64,000 bases of DNA from Epiperipatus broadwayi (taxonomy: Eukaryota; Onychophora; Udeonychophora; Euonychophora; Peripatidae), in NCBI GenBank assembly GCA_028023455.1, contig JAQFVV010006274.1:3972001-4036000 (forward strand), in the 5' to 3' direction. A program made the translations under genes and the position numbers. Below the pieces are notes generated by a model. The model had not been told where the DNA came from and did no database searches. It saw only the letters and a list, made by a program, of their open reading frames with translations. This document shows positions 1-11,560 of the stretch, one piece after another; position 1 is the first letter of the stretch; every line of letters begins with the position of its first letter.

Positions 1-1190
1 CTGGTTGTTAATGGTTAAACTGAAAAAGAATGCATTCAGGTATACAGTTTCTATTCATTAAAAGTATATCTTAAAATAATTTTAATAAATACTATTGATT
101 ATTGAAATGACTTATGATGAAGTGGTTAGTACATTAGTTTCCATATTTGTGACCTGAGTTTGAAATTCATACAGAACTTAGAGGGCTTTTTAGGTGATTG
201 ACAATTTCTCAAATAAGCTTAGGATTTTTTTAGATGGCCAACCCTATTTAGTCATTCTACATTGATCAATAATTAAATATATATCTGTAATTAACTAGGA
301 GATTAATGTCCGGGATTATCACTTGTAAGAATATATTATATATCTGTGCATGAGATATCATTGTTTGTCCAAATCTTTGTTATTGTTTGGTGAGATGTTT
401 TTTTAAAGAGTATTTGAATATTTTAATAGAAAACATTTTTAATTTTGAAGTAAACATGATGATTTAATCAATTATTATGATTTATCTATTAAAAGCAGAT
501 TTCCACACATCAATCCAAACCATTTTCTCCAAGAACTGATATCATTTATCTCTATTCTTTAAAATATTATAGCTTATACATCTTTTCCTTTTATCCTCAA
601 CAATTCATTCTGTTGTGTTTTTCATACTTTCTCTATTCTTTTTTTTTAATCTTCCACAATTCTTTAACATATCCTTTTTTAATCTTCTATTCCTATGTTC
701 TTTCCTTTATTCTTCCAATTTTTTTGATTCTTTTTAACAAACCATGTTTCTAAACCCTTCCCCTTTTCCTCTTTTGCCGATTGTCTAAATTGCTGTTTAA
801 TTTTAAAATAGTTCTAAAATTTAAGGAGTCAATTGTTACTTTTAATTTTTTATCTTCATTCTAAATTTACTGCCAATTGTATCCATATGTTTTGCATATC
901 ATTAGTAAATCTGATGTAGTGAAATCTCTTCACTCTAATGTCAATTCTATTTTTATCAAAATAATATTAATTTACTACTTCTTCTAAATAAATATTTAAC
1001 AACTCAGGGAAAAGACTGTTTCTGTCTTATTTCATTCTATATTTTTTTTGAAAAAGCTTTAAATTCCATAAATATTTTATGATTTATATACAAAATTTTT
1101 GATACTCATTTTTTCCATCTATGCATTTTATCTTAAAAGTTTTTTCATTTAACAAAACAAACACTTTTTTCTTCATCACTACCCCTTTAT
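1..1190. other. AT-rich spacer, no gene
   Basis: No long open frame is present. The plus strand is strikingly pyrimidine-rich from about 540 to 1190, with many TTCTTTT/CTTTT runs. That would be purine-rich on the minus strand, the same skew as the minus-strand RTE fragment just after it. It could be a decayed 5' continuation of that fragment, but I could not align it to the RTE copies at 45-50 kb. Confidence 0.5.
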
Positions 1191-1560
1191 ACATCACCAT
1201 TATTGGTACATTGCGATGAAGGTTACTTTAAGTTTAATATAATTTCTCTGATATTTAATTTCACTTCATATAATTACAGCACCTTTCTTATTTCATCCAT
1301 CCATTTTGTTTGTCTTTGTTTTTTCCTAGTTTTTTACAGTCTTTTCAGTTCCAATTTAAGACTTCAACTGTACATCTATTATCACTTCTTTACGTAATAT
1401 GTTCAGCTCAGCTTCTTGTCAGTCTTTTAATTCTTTTAATAATGCCAGTGGTAACTGTTTGTTGTCATATCTTTGTTCAATTCTTTCTTGTTACTTCTTA
1501 AATACACCTCTTCCTATTTCGTTGTGTAGTCGGAAGTTTGCGTATCTTTTAATATAGGTG
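1191..1560 (-). mobile_element. Diverged 3' fragment of an RTE-type LINE
   Basis: This stretch aligns by eye with the 3' end of the intact RTE element at 47.04-47.41 kb in the same orientation. Shared landmarks are CATCACCATTATT versus CATCAACCATTATC at the terminus, GATGAAGGT, the identical 17-mer TTATTTCATCCATCCAT, CATCTATTATCA, TCTTTTAATT, and TCTTGTTACTTC. It corresponds to the last ~110 codons of the reverse-transcriptase ORF plus the 3' end. Frames are broken throughout. Similarity fades near 1560, so it is 5' truncated, as is usual for LINE insertions. It is clearly older than the 47-kb copy. What is seen is the alignment; the family assignment rests on the intact copy. Confidence 0.7.
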
Positions 1561-3402
1561 TCATATCTCTCTTCTTTTTATAAGTTCAATCTGCCCTTAG
1601 ATAAAAGCGTTAGTTATATATTAGAAATATTTTATTCGAGATTATAAACAAAATCCTAATAGTTAGTAAAATTATTATTCTAAAATTCTTTCATTTTACT
1701 GCAATTAGCCCTTTTCAGTAATGAAATCATAATTAAAAGGAAATGATTTCGCCCCCAGCAGTAGTGAAGACTACATCTTAATATTAAACAGTGGCATGCA
1801 GTGAGATTAGAGAGGGAAGAAGAAAGTCATTTTTATTTGTAATAATTTATAAACTAGTAGTTATAAATTATTGTTATTAAAAAATATTTTTTATAAAATA
1901 TTTGATTATTTTTTATGTTTTATATATATAATTATTAAGCAAATCGGTTAGTAAAGACTTCTCTATTGAAAATAAAATTAATTTTGATAAATAATCTTAT
2001 CAAGAAGTATTTTGAACATAATATTTAATTCTTTCAGCAATGATTAGGATTCAAAATATTATCGTTTGTAGAAAGATAAAATTTAAATTGTGAATTTACC
2101 TATTATTATAAATGCTTATTACTTCAGTTTTTGACCTTGAAAAATCAAAGCATCTATCATAAACAAACTTAGTATTTCCATAAGCATCTTCAAGGAATTT
2201 TGTTAAATAAGTTTATGATATTTTTAGGTTAATCAATTTGAGAAAAGGTAGATAAATATTTTAAATGCTCATCTATTTGTATAAAAAAAAAAATTATGTA
2301 AAATTTTAAATAAAATATCCTGAATTGCATTTTGGATCATTTATGTTTCACTTCTAATATATCTTTTTTTTAATATATATATATAGACATTTTATATGCT
2401 TATTCCAGTAATTTTCAAACTGGTCACATTCAATAAATATTATTTAACGTCATTGGTTTCACTTTATAAAATATTGCCTAGAATCGATCAAAGAAAAAAT
2501 GTCAGAAAAAAAAAAGCAGTAGCTGAAATTATTTAAATTTGATGAATAATCATATGACATATTTAATGTCTTTGTGTCTCACTTGTCAAAATTTTTTTAA
2601 TTCATTTCAATAAGTGTTTCAATAATTCCTTCATTATATGTCTGCCTTATTGCATTTACTGACAGAAATATTTAACTTCTTTGTTTAATTTATAGATATG
2701 TTATGTAGTAAAGAATTACTTAAAAAAAGAATATTAAACCACTAATTGTTTTAAAGATTTTACATGACTTTTCAAAAACTTGAGAAAAAATAAGATTGTA
2801 TCCATTAATGAATAAATAGAGCTTCAGAAAATGATTGTTTTAATTTTGCCTGACTCCTTGACAAATGTCCAGACACTATAGTCATACCATAATCAGTTTA
2901 TGCAATTAGCTTTTTCTTACAATTTTTTTTTTTTAAAGTTGAAATATATTTTCGGCCAAACCTGATGATGATTTTTTTAGTACAATTAATATTCTATAAA
3001 TCATTTAAAAACTTTTCCATTTAAAAAATACTTTAATACAGTTGATAATTGTGGAATATTTCTATAATCGAACATATCGGACTACTAAATCATTTTATAG
3101 TTGATTAGAAAATTCTGAAAATCCACTAGCAGAATCTAAAATGACATGACATGTCTAGTACAAATATATAAAAAAATTGCCTCTTATGACATTGTAATGC
3201 TAATTCATTTATTCCTAAGTAACATATCATAATTAAATATTTTAATTTTTTTTTAACTTTTTCATTGTGAATTGGAATATTTAATGTTGTTTGTATATAA
3301 ATCAATATGAGCTGAATGAAATGTTTTAGATGAAATCATTATTTTTAAATGATTTAATGGTGTTTTTGTTTTGTTTTTTAACTTCAAACAATTTATTAAA
3401 AT
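1561..3402. other. AT-rich spacer, no gene
   Basis: Long A/T runs and short microsatellites such as (TA)n near 1921 and 2375. No protein-like frame, RNA gene or repeat pair was recognised. Confidence 0.5.
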
Positions 3403-3410
3403 CACTAAAC
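3403..3410. repeat. Target-site duplication of hAT element 1, left
   Basis: CACTAAAC precedes the left terminal repeat. It matches CACTAAGC at 6283-6290 at 7 of 8 positions. Eight base pairs is the hAT hallmark. Confidence 0.85.
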
Positions 3411-6282
3411 CAAGAGTTCCCAAAGTGGTTGATATCAATCCCTTGAGGTCAATTTGAATTTTCTAGGGATTGATAGTTTCAGTAAAAAAATTTGGGGATC
3501 AACGACAGTAGAAATAGATCCCCTTACTACTGCTATTTGTTTGTTACTTTAAAATATCTATGATAACTAAGAAGTTAAATAATTTTAAAAAATATTTTTA
3601 TAAAAACACATTACATACTAAACTTGCAAATGAAAAGGTAAAATGTATCATTAAAAGAGTCACATGTAAAAATGCATGAAAATACATAAAACACAAACAT
3701 GTCTGTGGATTGTCTTAGTGAACGTATCTAAGCAAGTATGAACATGAAAAACCATTGCATGTCTACACTTTCTTGCAGTGGGACAAGACAATATTTGATA
3801 TTAGCAGAATCTATCAGTCTTGTATGGTCATGCTTTCATAAAACACTATTAATTGGTTCGTTTAATGTGGTATGTATTTATTTGTGATTGGATCTTTGAA
3901 TATAATTATTTATTGAGGAGCAGTACTACAAAAAAGAAAATCAGAGGACAGTTTATTTATTCAAGTTTGAACAAAAATCTTCTGTTTCAAGTAAGTACAT
4001 ACTTTATTGTTTTTTTTTTTATCACAGGGGCTGTTGAAATTGTTTGTTAATAAAAGTTTTTATTTCTTACGATAATAATATGACTGAACCAAAAAAGAAA
4101 TGCAGACAGTACAGCTTGGTCTATTTGAAGCTAGGATTTGTCCCATCATTATCAAACAAACATTTACCAATGTGCCTCATATGCAAAAAAGTCTTTAGCA
4201 ATGATGCTATGAAACTATCAAAACTAGCAGATCACTTGTACAAAATTCACCTTGACAATAAAGAAAAAGATTTGTCATACTTTCAATCACTTAAAGATAA
4301 AATTCTGAAGAAAACTGCAACAGATAATATGTTTGTTTCATCATCGAAGCAAAATGATGATGGATTAAGGGCATCATACAACATATCCCTACTCATTGCA
4401 AAGTCTGGAAAGCCACAAACACATAGGGGAGAAACTGATTCTACTGGACATCATGGAGGTATTGAACACTGTAATCCACAAACCTGCACAAGATGTTGTA
4501 AAAAGGATTCCTTTGAGCAATAACACAGTTCAAAGACATATTGACAAAATGAGTCATAATGTGGAAAACTGTTTGTGTAATCATTTGCAAAAAAACATTT
4601 TTCCCTTCAATTGGATGAGTCAACATTACCCAGTAATGAAGCTTTGTTGCTGGCATACGTTCGCTTTATTCAAGATCAGGAAGTGCATGAAGAGCTGCTT
4701 TTTGCTAGAACTTTAGAAACTGACAATAGAGGTGAAATGATTTTTAATTTAATGGAGCTATTTTTCAGGGAAAAAGCGATTCCATTGACAAATATAATAT
4801 CTGTTGTGACAGACGGAGCATCATCTATGGTTGGTCATTATCTGCAATTCATAAGTTACCTGAAACAACATGTACCTGAAGTGCTTGCAATTCACTGCTT
4901 AACCCATAGACAACATTTAGTAGCCAAGAACCTTAGTGACAAATTGCATCAATCACTTCAGTTTGTTATAACAGCTATAAACAAAATTTGAAGTGATGCT
5001 TTGAACACTAGACTGTTTACCCAATTGGAAAGCAACAAAGATTTCTATCGATTGGTTCTCCATACCGAAGTCCACTGGCTTTCAAAAGGTTTATGTTTGG
5101 TGAGATTTTTTGCACTTTTTCAATCTGTTTTAGAATTTTTGGAAGATGAGGATTCCAGTTTGAAAGAAAATTTTAAGAGTAAAACAGATATTGCTTATTT
5201 AACTGACTTATTTGGCAAATTTAATGATGTTAATTTACAACTGCAAGGAGACAATTTGAATCTCATCAAAGCAAAATCAGTCATATCAGCTTTTGTTGCC
5301 AGATTAATGTTTTTAAACAAAATATTGCAAGATCTGAGCTTTCCCAGTTCCCCAACTTATTTAAGATAGGCACAATCCAAGAAGAAAACATCTTGCTGTA
5401 TGTCAACCACTTGGAGGCTCTTCACTTAGATTTCAAAACTAGGTTTGAAGATATTCTATCATTGACAATACAGACTGGATAATAAACCCATACACTACTA
5501 GTGCAGAACCAAATATAATTTTGCAAGATGAGCTGATAACCATCAGCACTAATGAGAATCTCAAGGTACAATTCAAACAGGGTTATCAAAAGTTTTGGCT
5601 GCAACAAGATATTCCACTTCTGTACACCGGATCCATGGACTGTTGTACAAAAGTATTTTCTGGCATTTCCATCATTATATCTGGTAGAGAGAGGCTTCAG
5701 TGTAGTTTTAAACCTGCTTCAGAACAGACATCGATTGCATATCACTGAATGTGGAGATTTGAGAATGCAACTCACTAATTTAAAACCAGACATAGATAAA
5801 TTGTTGACAGATCACCAGGTGCACCCATCTCATTAAATTCAGTTTTCCAAGCTAATTTATTTGGTATTCTTATTTTTATAATTCTGATTAAAATCTTTCA
5901 TTGTTGTAATTTTGTTGATGTTTAATTCTGTCTGAATATGTTGATTTTTTCATTTCATTTTTATGTTTAATAAAGTGATTTCAATATTTGTACTTATTTT
6001 GAATTTGCATATTTATTTCATAAATGTCAAAAATTAAAAAAAACTCTGCTTGTATTTTTTTGTTTTTATTTTCATTAGTGCAGGTTTTGATATTAAATGT
6101 TGCACAAGATAATACCATATTCCATAGTCCTTTTATCTTTTTCAATCATTAATTACAAGTGATTAAAATGAAAAGTTTGATATCTAGTGAAATATTTAAT
6201 ATTGAGTACTGTAAAATGAAAAGTTTGATATCTAGTACTTTGGGAAAGGGGTTTGCAGCAGAAAAAAGTTTGGGAACTCTTG
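3411..6282 (+). mobile_element. Complete, inactive hAT DNA transposon (BED-finger type)
   Basis: The element is 2872 bp with perfect 14-bp terminal inverted repeats: CAAGAGTTCCCAAA at 3411-3424 and its reverse complement at 6269-6282. It is flanked by an 8-bp target-site duplication with one mismatch. It carries one plus-strand transposase pseudogene of the ZBED5/FAM200 kind. About 670 bp of noncoding DNA lie before the coding part and about 450 bp after it. A short direct repeat (AAAATGAAAAGTTTGATATCTAGT-like) occurs near 6165 and 6210 in the 3' subterminal region. Terminal repeats, duplication length and protein family agree, so the boundaries are firm. The coding part has frameshifts and a stop, so the copy cannot move itself. 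Confidence 0.92.
4080..5836 (+). pseudogene. hAT transposase pseudogene, ZBED5/FAM200-like
   Basis: The gene encoded a cut-and-paste transposase with an N-terminal BED zinc finger. Visible parts in order are: start MTEPKKKCRQYS at 4080; BED finger with CLICKKVF and DHLYKIH; QLDESTLPSN (first catalytic Asp) near 4608; VVTDGASSMVG (second Asp) near 4803; the HCLTHRQHLVAKNL block; HTEVHWLSKG; and the C-terminal hAT dimerisation block YLVERGFSVV with its Glu near 5670, ending at TAA 5834-5836. Lesions: a frame change near 4420-4440, another near 4600 in an A/T run, a TGA at 4989-4991 where relatives have Arg (consistent with CGA to TGA decay), and frame changes between 5340 and 5640. The order and content match full-length family members, so this is decay and not truncation. 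The same family was domesticated in vertebrates, but nothing suggests that here. Confidence 0.88.
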
Positions 6283-6290
6283 CACTAAGC
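6283..6290. repeat. Target-site duplication of hAT element 1, right
   Basis: CACTAAGC directly follows the right terminal inverted repeat and pairs with 3403-3410. Confidence 0.85.
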
Positions 6291-8299
6291 CATCTGAATT
6301 TCATATGTTTTGTTTATTACACTCTTGTAAACTAAGTTATTGTATTGCAATAGCTAGTATTGAAATGCTAAATACAGGTTTAATTTTGTACTTAAAATTT
6401 TTGATTTTGATCTTCCTGTCCTATTATTGTTTCTTTGTCAATAAAACTTGAGATCTGACTGATCTTGTCCATAAAGAATTATTTATCCAACTTTACCAAT
6501 TGAATTGTTTATTTCAAAATTATTATAGTTTTAATATATATATATATTGTAACAGTAACTCGGGTAAAAGATTTTATTCAGGCCTCAGTTGGGTCGCAAA
6601 TGTAATAGTAATCCCTCAGTTTGTAAGAACATGCAATTCGAAATTGAGATTTATTAAAATTACCTAACATGTTAAAAATTAAATATAATGATAAATAAAT
6701 GAAACATGTAGAATGTTTATACAGCATTTAGGCTAGCTAAATATAACAGTACACAAACACAAAATAAAACCTAATATCTTAGATTATTGTTGAGTGGAGT
6801 ATACAAAAATAGATTCATTAAATTATTAAAATATAGTTTAAATTACAAAGGGAATTTTATTGAATTTAACTGTTTTGTCGGCCTTGGTGCCATACTGAAT
6901 TTTTAAAAAACTGGATTGAGACACAATTTTCGCAACAACTTCAGTTTTAATATTGTTAGAGCAAAAAGCTTTACATTGATATAAATATTTTTTTAGATTT
7001 TTTAAAAATAATCAGAAATAATGAAGATTTTATTGATTTTGTAAACTGAAAATAATCTTTCTAATGATAATGTATAATCTTTGTATTTTGATTGCGATGT
7101 CATTTTTTTAATATAGAAACAAAATGTGAACATTTAAAATTAATTTCAGTAGTAAACAAAAATATCTATCAAATGAAGACAAATTTATTATTTTCTGATA
7201 AGTAATAATCATTTTATCATAGATTTTACATTGATGTGTGAGACAAAGAAAAACGTCAGAAAACGCTGAAATCTGAGAGAGTTTGCTGCAATGAACAACC
7301 TCTTAAATTCTAACAAGAGTTAAATAGTTGTATGTCTGGATATCACGAGCTTTATAAACAATTATTAAATCATCATCTCAAAGTTTAATCATCGATTACA
7401 TTGTCAACAGAAAACCATTAACACAGCACAAGATTGAAGGTGTCACTAGTTGTACTTCCTCTTGTGACAAATCTGATTTCTTACCAGTTCACAAATGAAA
7501 TGCATATTGTTAAATAGTGATAATGATTAAAATATGTATGAAAAAATATAAAATTGAATACTGTAGTTAATAAAAAAAGTAAAAAAAAGTTTGTCTTGTA
7601 TCAATTTTTTTTCAAATATTTGAAATTTTTTATTCGTCATACTTTATTTCCTTATTTTTTAGACAAATTTTAAAGTAATTTTTCCTTGTTTTTTTGCTTT
7701 TATGCAATTTCTGAAAATTACAGAACGTATCCCCCATTTTTTCAAGGTAAGTTAAGTCCATTTTTGTGTGATTTTTTTTAATGTAGGTTTTCTGCAGAAT
7801 CTATCTACCGCATAAAACGAGACTCAGGTGTACTTAAATGACCGTACAGAATTTATTGGACTGTATTGTATAGAATGTAGGAAACGATGCTGTATATACT
7901 GTTATAAATAACTTTTAATTACTGCCGCACCATGGGGGCAAACAATAACATAACTTTTTAATACTGTATGGATTTGATTCTTCCATTCCTGTTTATATGA
8001 GGCAAAGATAATGGAAACGTCAGTTATGTAACCATTCAACAACTAATTAAAGGAAATAAATATTTGATTTTGTCAGTTTTTATGGGGAAAAAGTTGAGAA
8101 AATACTTATAAAGTATTGTAAGTATGAAAATCTTATATAAAAAAGTAGTTATTAAGCAGAAGCAGTATTTTTTTCGTATACATGGACAGCATACTTCTGG
8201 CGTTAAAAATAAATAGATACTTATTTATTGACCACCAATGGATGTCTTTGGTACATCTTCCTGAAAAAATCTCTAAACTTTTTTGTTAATTGAATATAT
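6291..8299. other. AT-rich spacer with one dispersed repeat
   Basis: No coding frame was seen. It holds a (TA)n run near 6535 and the dispersed repeat at 6886-6981 listed separately. Confidence 0.5.
6886..6981. repeat. Dispersed repeat, copy 1 (partner at 42253)
   Basis: This segment aligns over about 95 bp with 42253-42342 in the same orientation. Shared blocks include GGTRCCATAYTGAATTTTT, GAATTTTTTAAAAAACTG-like, GACACAATTTTC, CAGTTTTAAT, and TTTACATTGATA. There are two small indels. No coding sense or terminal repeats were seen. The family is unknown; it could be a MITE or SINE piece. Confidence 0.6.
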
Positions 8300-8390
8300 T
8301 CCAAAATTCACCTGGCCTGGATTTGAACCCAAGTTATGGTCATGACATGGTGCCCTAAAAATTGTCATAAGATTCTTTAGCCTTAATTAC
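8300..8390 (-). repeat. Possible tRNA-derived SINE fragment
   Basis: On the minus strand, the sequence complementary to 8319-8329 reads GGTTCAAATCC, a full match to the RNA polymerase III B box. A T-arm-like CTTGG/CCAGG pairing surrounds it. The upstream half (complement of 8341-8390) does not give a clear A box or a cloverleaf, so an intact tRNA is unlikely. A SINE head or a decayed tRNA pseudogene fits best. Confidence 0.3.
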
Positions 8391-10289
8391 ATTATATATA
8401 TTAACTGATTATTGTGAGCCCTTTTTTTAAGAGATTATTTATATAGATAATATTTATAAATACTTATTAAATATAAGTCGTTGTTTTCCTCCGTAATCAT
8501 TCACAAACATATTTTGGGTTGTATATATATAGTGTAATTCCTGCACAAAAAACGATAATTAGATAATGAAAGAAAAAAAATTTGTTCAGCAAAATCTCAA
8601 GATAATAAATAATTTTTATGTAATATTTTTTAAATCAAAAAAGTATGCAATATACATAATTAATTATTATTAGTTACAGAATAATTCTAGAAATTTATCC
8701 TGTAGGCCTTACAGTGATTTTTTTTTTTTTGCCTTTAGGATAACAGTATATAATGTCAGCGATAGAGGTTTGGTTTGTTGTACATATTTTTAAATGTATT
8801 TTCTCTTGCTTTTAGATGTCACTGTTTTATCAGATTCATGAGTATCATTCGGATTCAAAAGTATTTTAATGTAGCATAACTTCATTATTTTATTCTACAG
8901 TTGGTTGTTTTTAAGTGAAAAGGCAAAAATAATTTATCATAGGAGTGTTATCTTCCCGTCTATTGGGATGTTTGTGACAATATTAAAATATAATTGAGCA
9001 TGATTAATAGAAAGATGAAAATGTTTGCAGTTTTTACTTTCCCACTAGGAGGTATTATGTTAATGTATGCCCAAATAGTAGATTTATGAAGATCTTATCT
9101 CTGGATATTGTCACTGTGAAATAACTTAAGCATTCCTTGTCATGTGTTTATTTCAACAACTCTTCTAATTACATGGAGAATGAGACATGAATAGCAACAT
9201 GTGTGTTTGTCTTGGAATGGAAATTTTTATTTCCTCAAGCTGGTAATAACTTAATGTTTGTTTTAAAATTATTTTTTTTAATTAATAATAAATGATTTGT
9301 CAAAATATATTCTAATAAATATGGCTAGAAAGTAGGACTAAAACAAGCCCCAATCAAAATATATTTTAATGAAAGACCTGTCTAATTTTACTAAATATTT
9401 AGCTGGTAAGGTAAAGTTAATTTAGCTTTATATATTTTGTCTTTTTTAAAGATTAAAGAAAATTGATATGAATTTTTGAATTTACATAAACTAGTAGCCG
9501 TCTATCTTTTTTAGGATAATATTTATATAAATATATAAAGTAAATGTAAAAGTTTTATATATATAGAATGAAAATGGTTTCAAATAATTTTAAATTTTCC
9601 AAATTAGCTTTCCATCATACTCCTAATAATAAAGAATATTATGCAATTTAAAATTGAATTTTTAATTAAAGTTACAATTATGATTAATTGAATGCTATTG
9701 CAATGTTGGTTAAGGACATGGCTTGAATCGGAAATAAAACTAGACTATTTTTATTTTTCATTTATTATCTTTTTCTTCACACACAATATCAATACAGGCT
9801 TAATTAAATATGTGGCCTATCTTATTTTCAGGATTTAAAAAAACTGAATTGGAATTAGGACCAGTTTTTCATCAATTGTTATTATCAAGATGCATTGCTT
9901 AATTATTGGGTAAATTTTCCCTGGTTTCACCCTAATATACTGAGTGGCTGGAAATTGGAATATCTATTGACTCCAGAAATATATCTTTTTAATTATTATT
10001 GCAAATATGCTTGGTGGACTGTTGTGCTCGTGGATATATATATATAAGTAAATAATAATTACAGTAAGGCAAAATAAGCATAAAATAAATTTATTAATCT
10101 GCTAAGCCAGAGCTTTTGATGTGGAGTATATTTGTCAAAGCATGACTGAAAGAGAGTTAGCAAAATGTATCAATGTTTCCATCAGCATATAAAGATAATT
10201 ACATTTAAAGAATTTACATGTTTGCATATGATGTGATAATTGTAAGTGCAAATTGACAAAGCTTCACCTATGTTGTCAGATTGAATGAT
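8391..10289. other. AT-rich spacer, no gene
   Basis: Homopolymer runs and short (AT)n tracts near 9536 and 10035. No frame with recognisable protein similarity. Confidence 0.45.
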
Positions 10290-10812
10290 CAAGGTTTGTT
10301 AAGGGGATTGCTATTGGTTCTCTAACATTTATTGCATTGACAGAGTTGATTATGTGCAAGCTTCCTTAACTTTCCATTTCTTGTGATTGCTTTCAAGGCA
10401 CAACTTTAGCAACAGCAGTTTTAAAAGAGTGGCCAGCAATTTTTTCATGATCGATGAATACTGAGCTATAGGAAGTGTTAGATTTGGCTGCATTATATAG
10501 AAAAATATGCTGAGGTATTCTAGATTTCAAACCTACTGTTGCAAGATTGGCAGTGTATGGCGTATACTATCTGTGCCTTGGCATCATTACTGACCTTATC
10601 TTTAGATCTGTTGAGAGATAGAGGCTATCTAAAGCCAATGTTAAAGTCTTTAGGAGAATTGGCATTAATTTTGAATGTATGTTGGTAATATATGGCATAT
10701 TAATCCAAGAATTGGGATTAGGGGTCTATCATATTTATGTCTATTGTTTAATTTTTTTATTTGTTTATCCAGCAAAATGGTGGAATAGTCAATTTTAATT
10801 AAGTCCTTCTTA

Positions 10813-10826
10813 TAAGATTCCAAGTT
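10813..10826. repeat. Target-site duplication, left, of 241-bp insertion
   Basis: TAAGATTCCAAGTT is identical to 11068-11081. The next base also matches, giving 14-15 bp. This length is typical of target-primed retroposition. Confidence 0.85.
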
Positions 10827-11067
10827 AAAACAGGCAAAACTCATTATACATATTGCCACACACAGCAAGCTAGAGTAATCAATGGATGTCAGAAGACTTG
10901 TGCATAAAATCCCGATCTAGTGCCTATTCATCCAATATCCCCAGACTAAGTTTCTGGCTTGTGGCCTTCGTCAGTGAGGAGCCTTGGATCTGAGAGCACT
11001 GCACTTAGATCTTAGGATCTAATGCAACCCTCCATAAGAAATGGTGATCGTGTGATGTTTATTGGCT
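10827..11067 (-). mobile_element. 241-bp short retroposon-like insertion with hammerhead-like core
   Basis: The insertion is bounded by an exact 14-15-bp duplication and sits inside the Penelope remnant. Its first ~120 bp (AAAACAGGCAAAACTC ... CCAATATCCCCAGACT) are shared with the array at 60.15-60.52 kb. Its last ~35 bp (CATAAGAAATGGTG ... GTGATGTTTA) recur at 60539-60566. On the minus strand it carries CTGACGA, a GGC-loop-GCC stem, then GAAAC, resembling the hammerhead motifs known in terminal repeats of Penelope-like elements. It is therefore plausibly a Penelope terminal-repeat fragment or a nonautonomous derivative. No coding capacity. Confidence 0.6.
10944..11008 (-). ncRNA. Hammerhead-ribozyme-like core, probably degenerate
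   Basis: Minus-strand order: CTAAGT (complement of 11003-11008), a linker with CAGTG/CACTG self-complementarity, CTGACGA (complement of 10968-10974), GGC CACAA GCC stem-loop, GAAAC (complement of 10950-10954), then TTAG closing a six-pair stem III with CTAAGT. Against activity: the base after CTAAGT, where cleavage would fall, is G instead of A, C or U; stem I pairing is poor; and an A:A mismatch sits at the base of stem II. Treat it as a decayed motif. Confidence 0.3.
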
Positions 11068-11081
11068 TAAGATTCCAAGTT
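11068..11081. repeat. Target-site duplication, right, of 241-bp insertion
   Basis: Exact copy of 10813-10826. Confidence 0.85.
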
Positions 11082-11560
11082 ATTTTTAGCATTAGCTATA
11101 AATTTACTGAATCTAGAGTTTCTAAGCAAAAAACCTTTGAAGCCAGCTGTTTTATACTGGAATGGGACTTTAGATTGTGGATACAAGTAAACCCTTAATG
11201 CTAAGTGGCTTAACAGTCATTGAATAGTCAATAGTGTGGGCCTGTCTGATCAATTTCAGATCAAGATATTTGATAGACTCGTGATTATCCTCATCTTCCA
11301 TTGTCCATTTAATTTCTGGGAATTAATTGAAGTTTTTGAACATTCCATTAATTAGATTAGGGAGAACACAGACAAAAATATTATCCACATATTTTGTGTA
11401 AATTATGTCTCTGTGGGTGTTAAAAAGAGATTAAATAACACTCTTTTTGGTGGAAACTACAGCTATACTACTATTATGCTCTTAATGGGTAGACCCATAG
11501 GCCAACATGTATATGATAAATTGTGCTCTTTTATTGCTAATTGTGCTCAGTTATGACATT

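Larger units (their letters stand above)
10290..11560 (-). pseudogene. Penelope-like retroelement remnant (RT plus GIY-YIG region)
   Basis: Read on the minus strand in broken frames, the sequence follows the order of a Penelope-like element polyprotein. Near 11400 is KYVDNIFV, the RT active-site box (normally YVDD, here YVDN). It is followed by IKWTMEDEDNHESIKYLDLKL, like the family FTxExE...FLD block, then VKPLSIKGLLVS. Below the insertion come YKKDLIKIDYS and RPLIP, then VYAIHCQSC, GLKSRIPQH and a GHSF motif resembling the GIY-YIG endonuclease section, then REPIAIPL. Stops and frameshifts are many. A 241-bp insertion at 10827-11067 splits it. The 5' part of the RT is not recognisable. The order of blocks is seen; the family is inferred from motif similarity. 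A non-Penelope LINE is the alternative, but the cysteine-bearing endonuclease-like block argues against it. Confidence 0.6.

Noticed and set aside
4611-5369. Open frames suggesting an intact domesticated ZBED gene
   Set aside because: Flanking TIRs, an 8-bp TSD, frameshifts and a stop show a decayed transposon, not a host gene.
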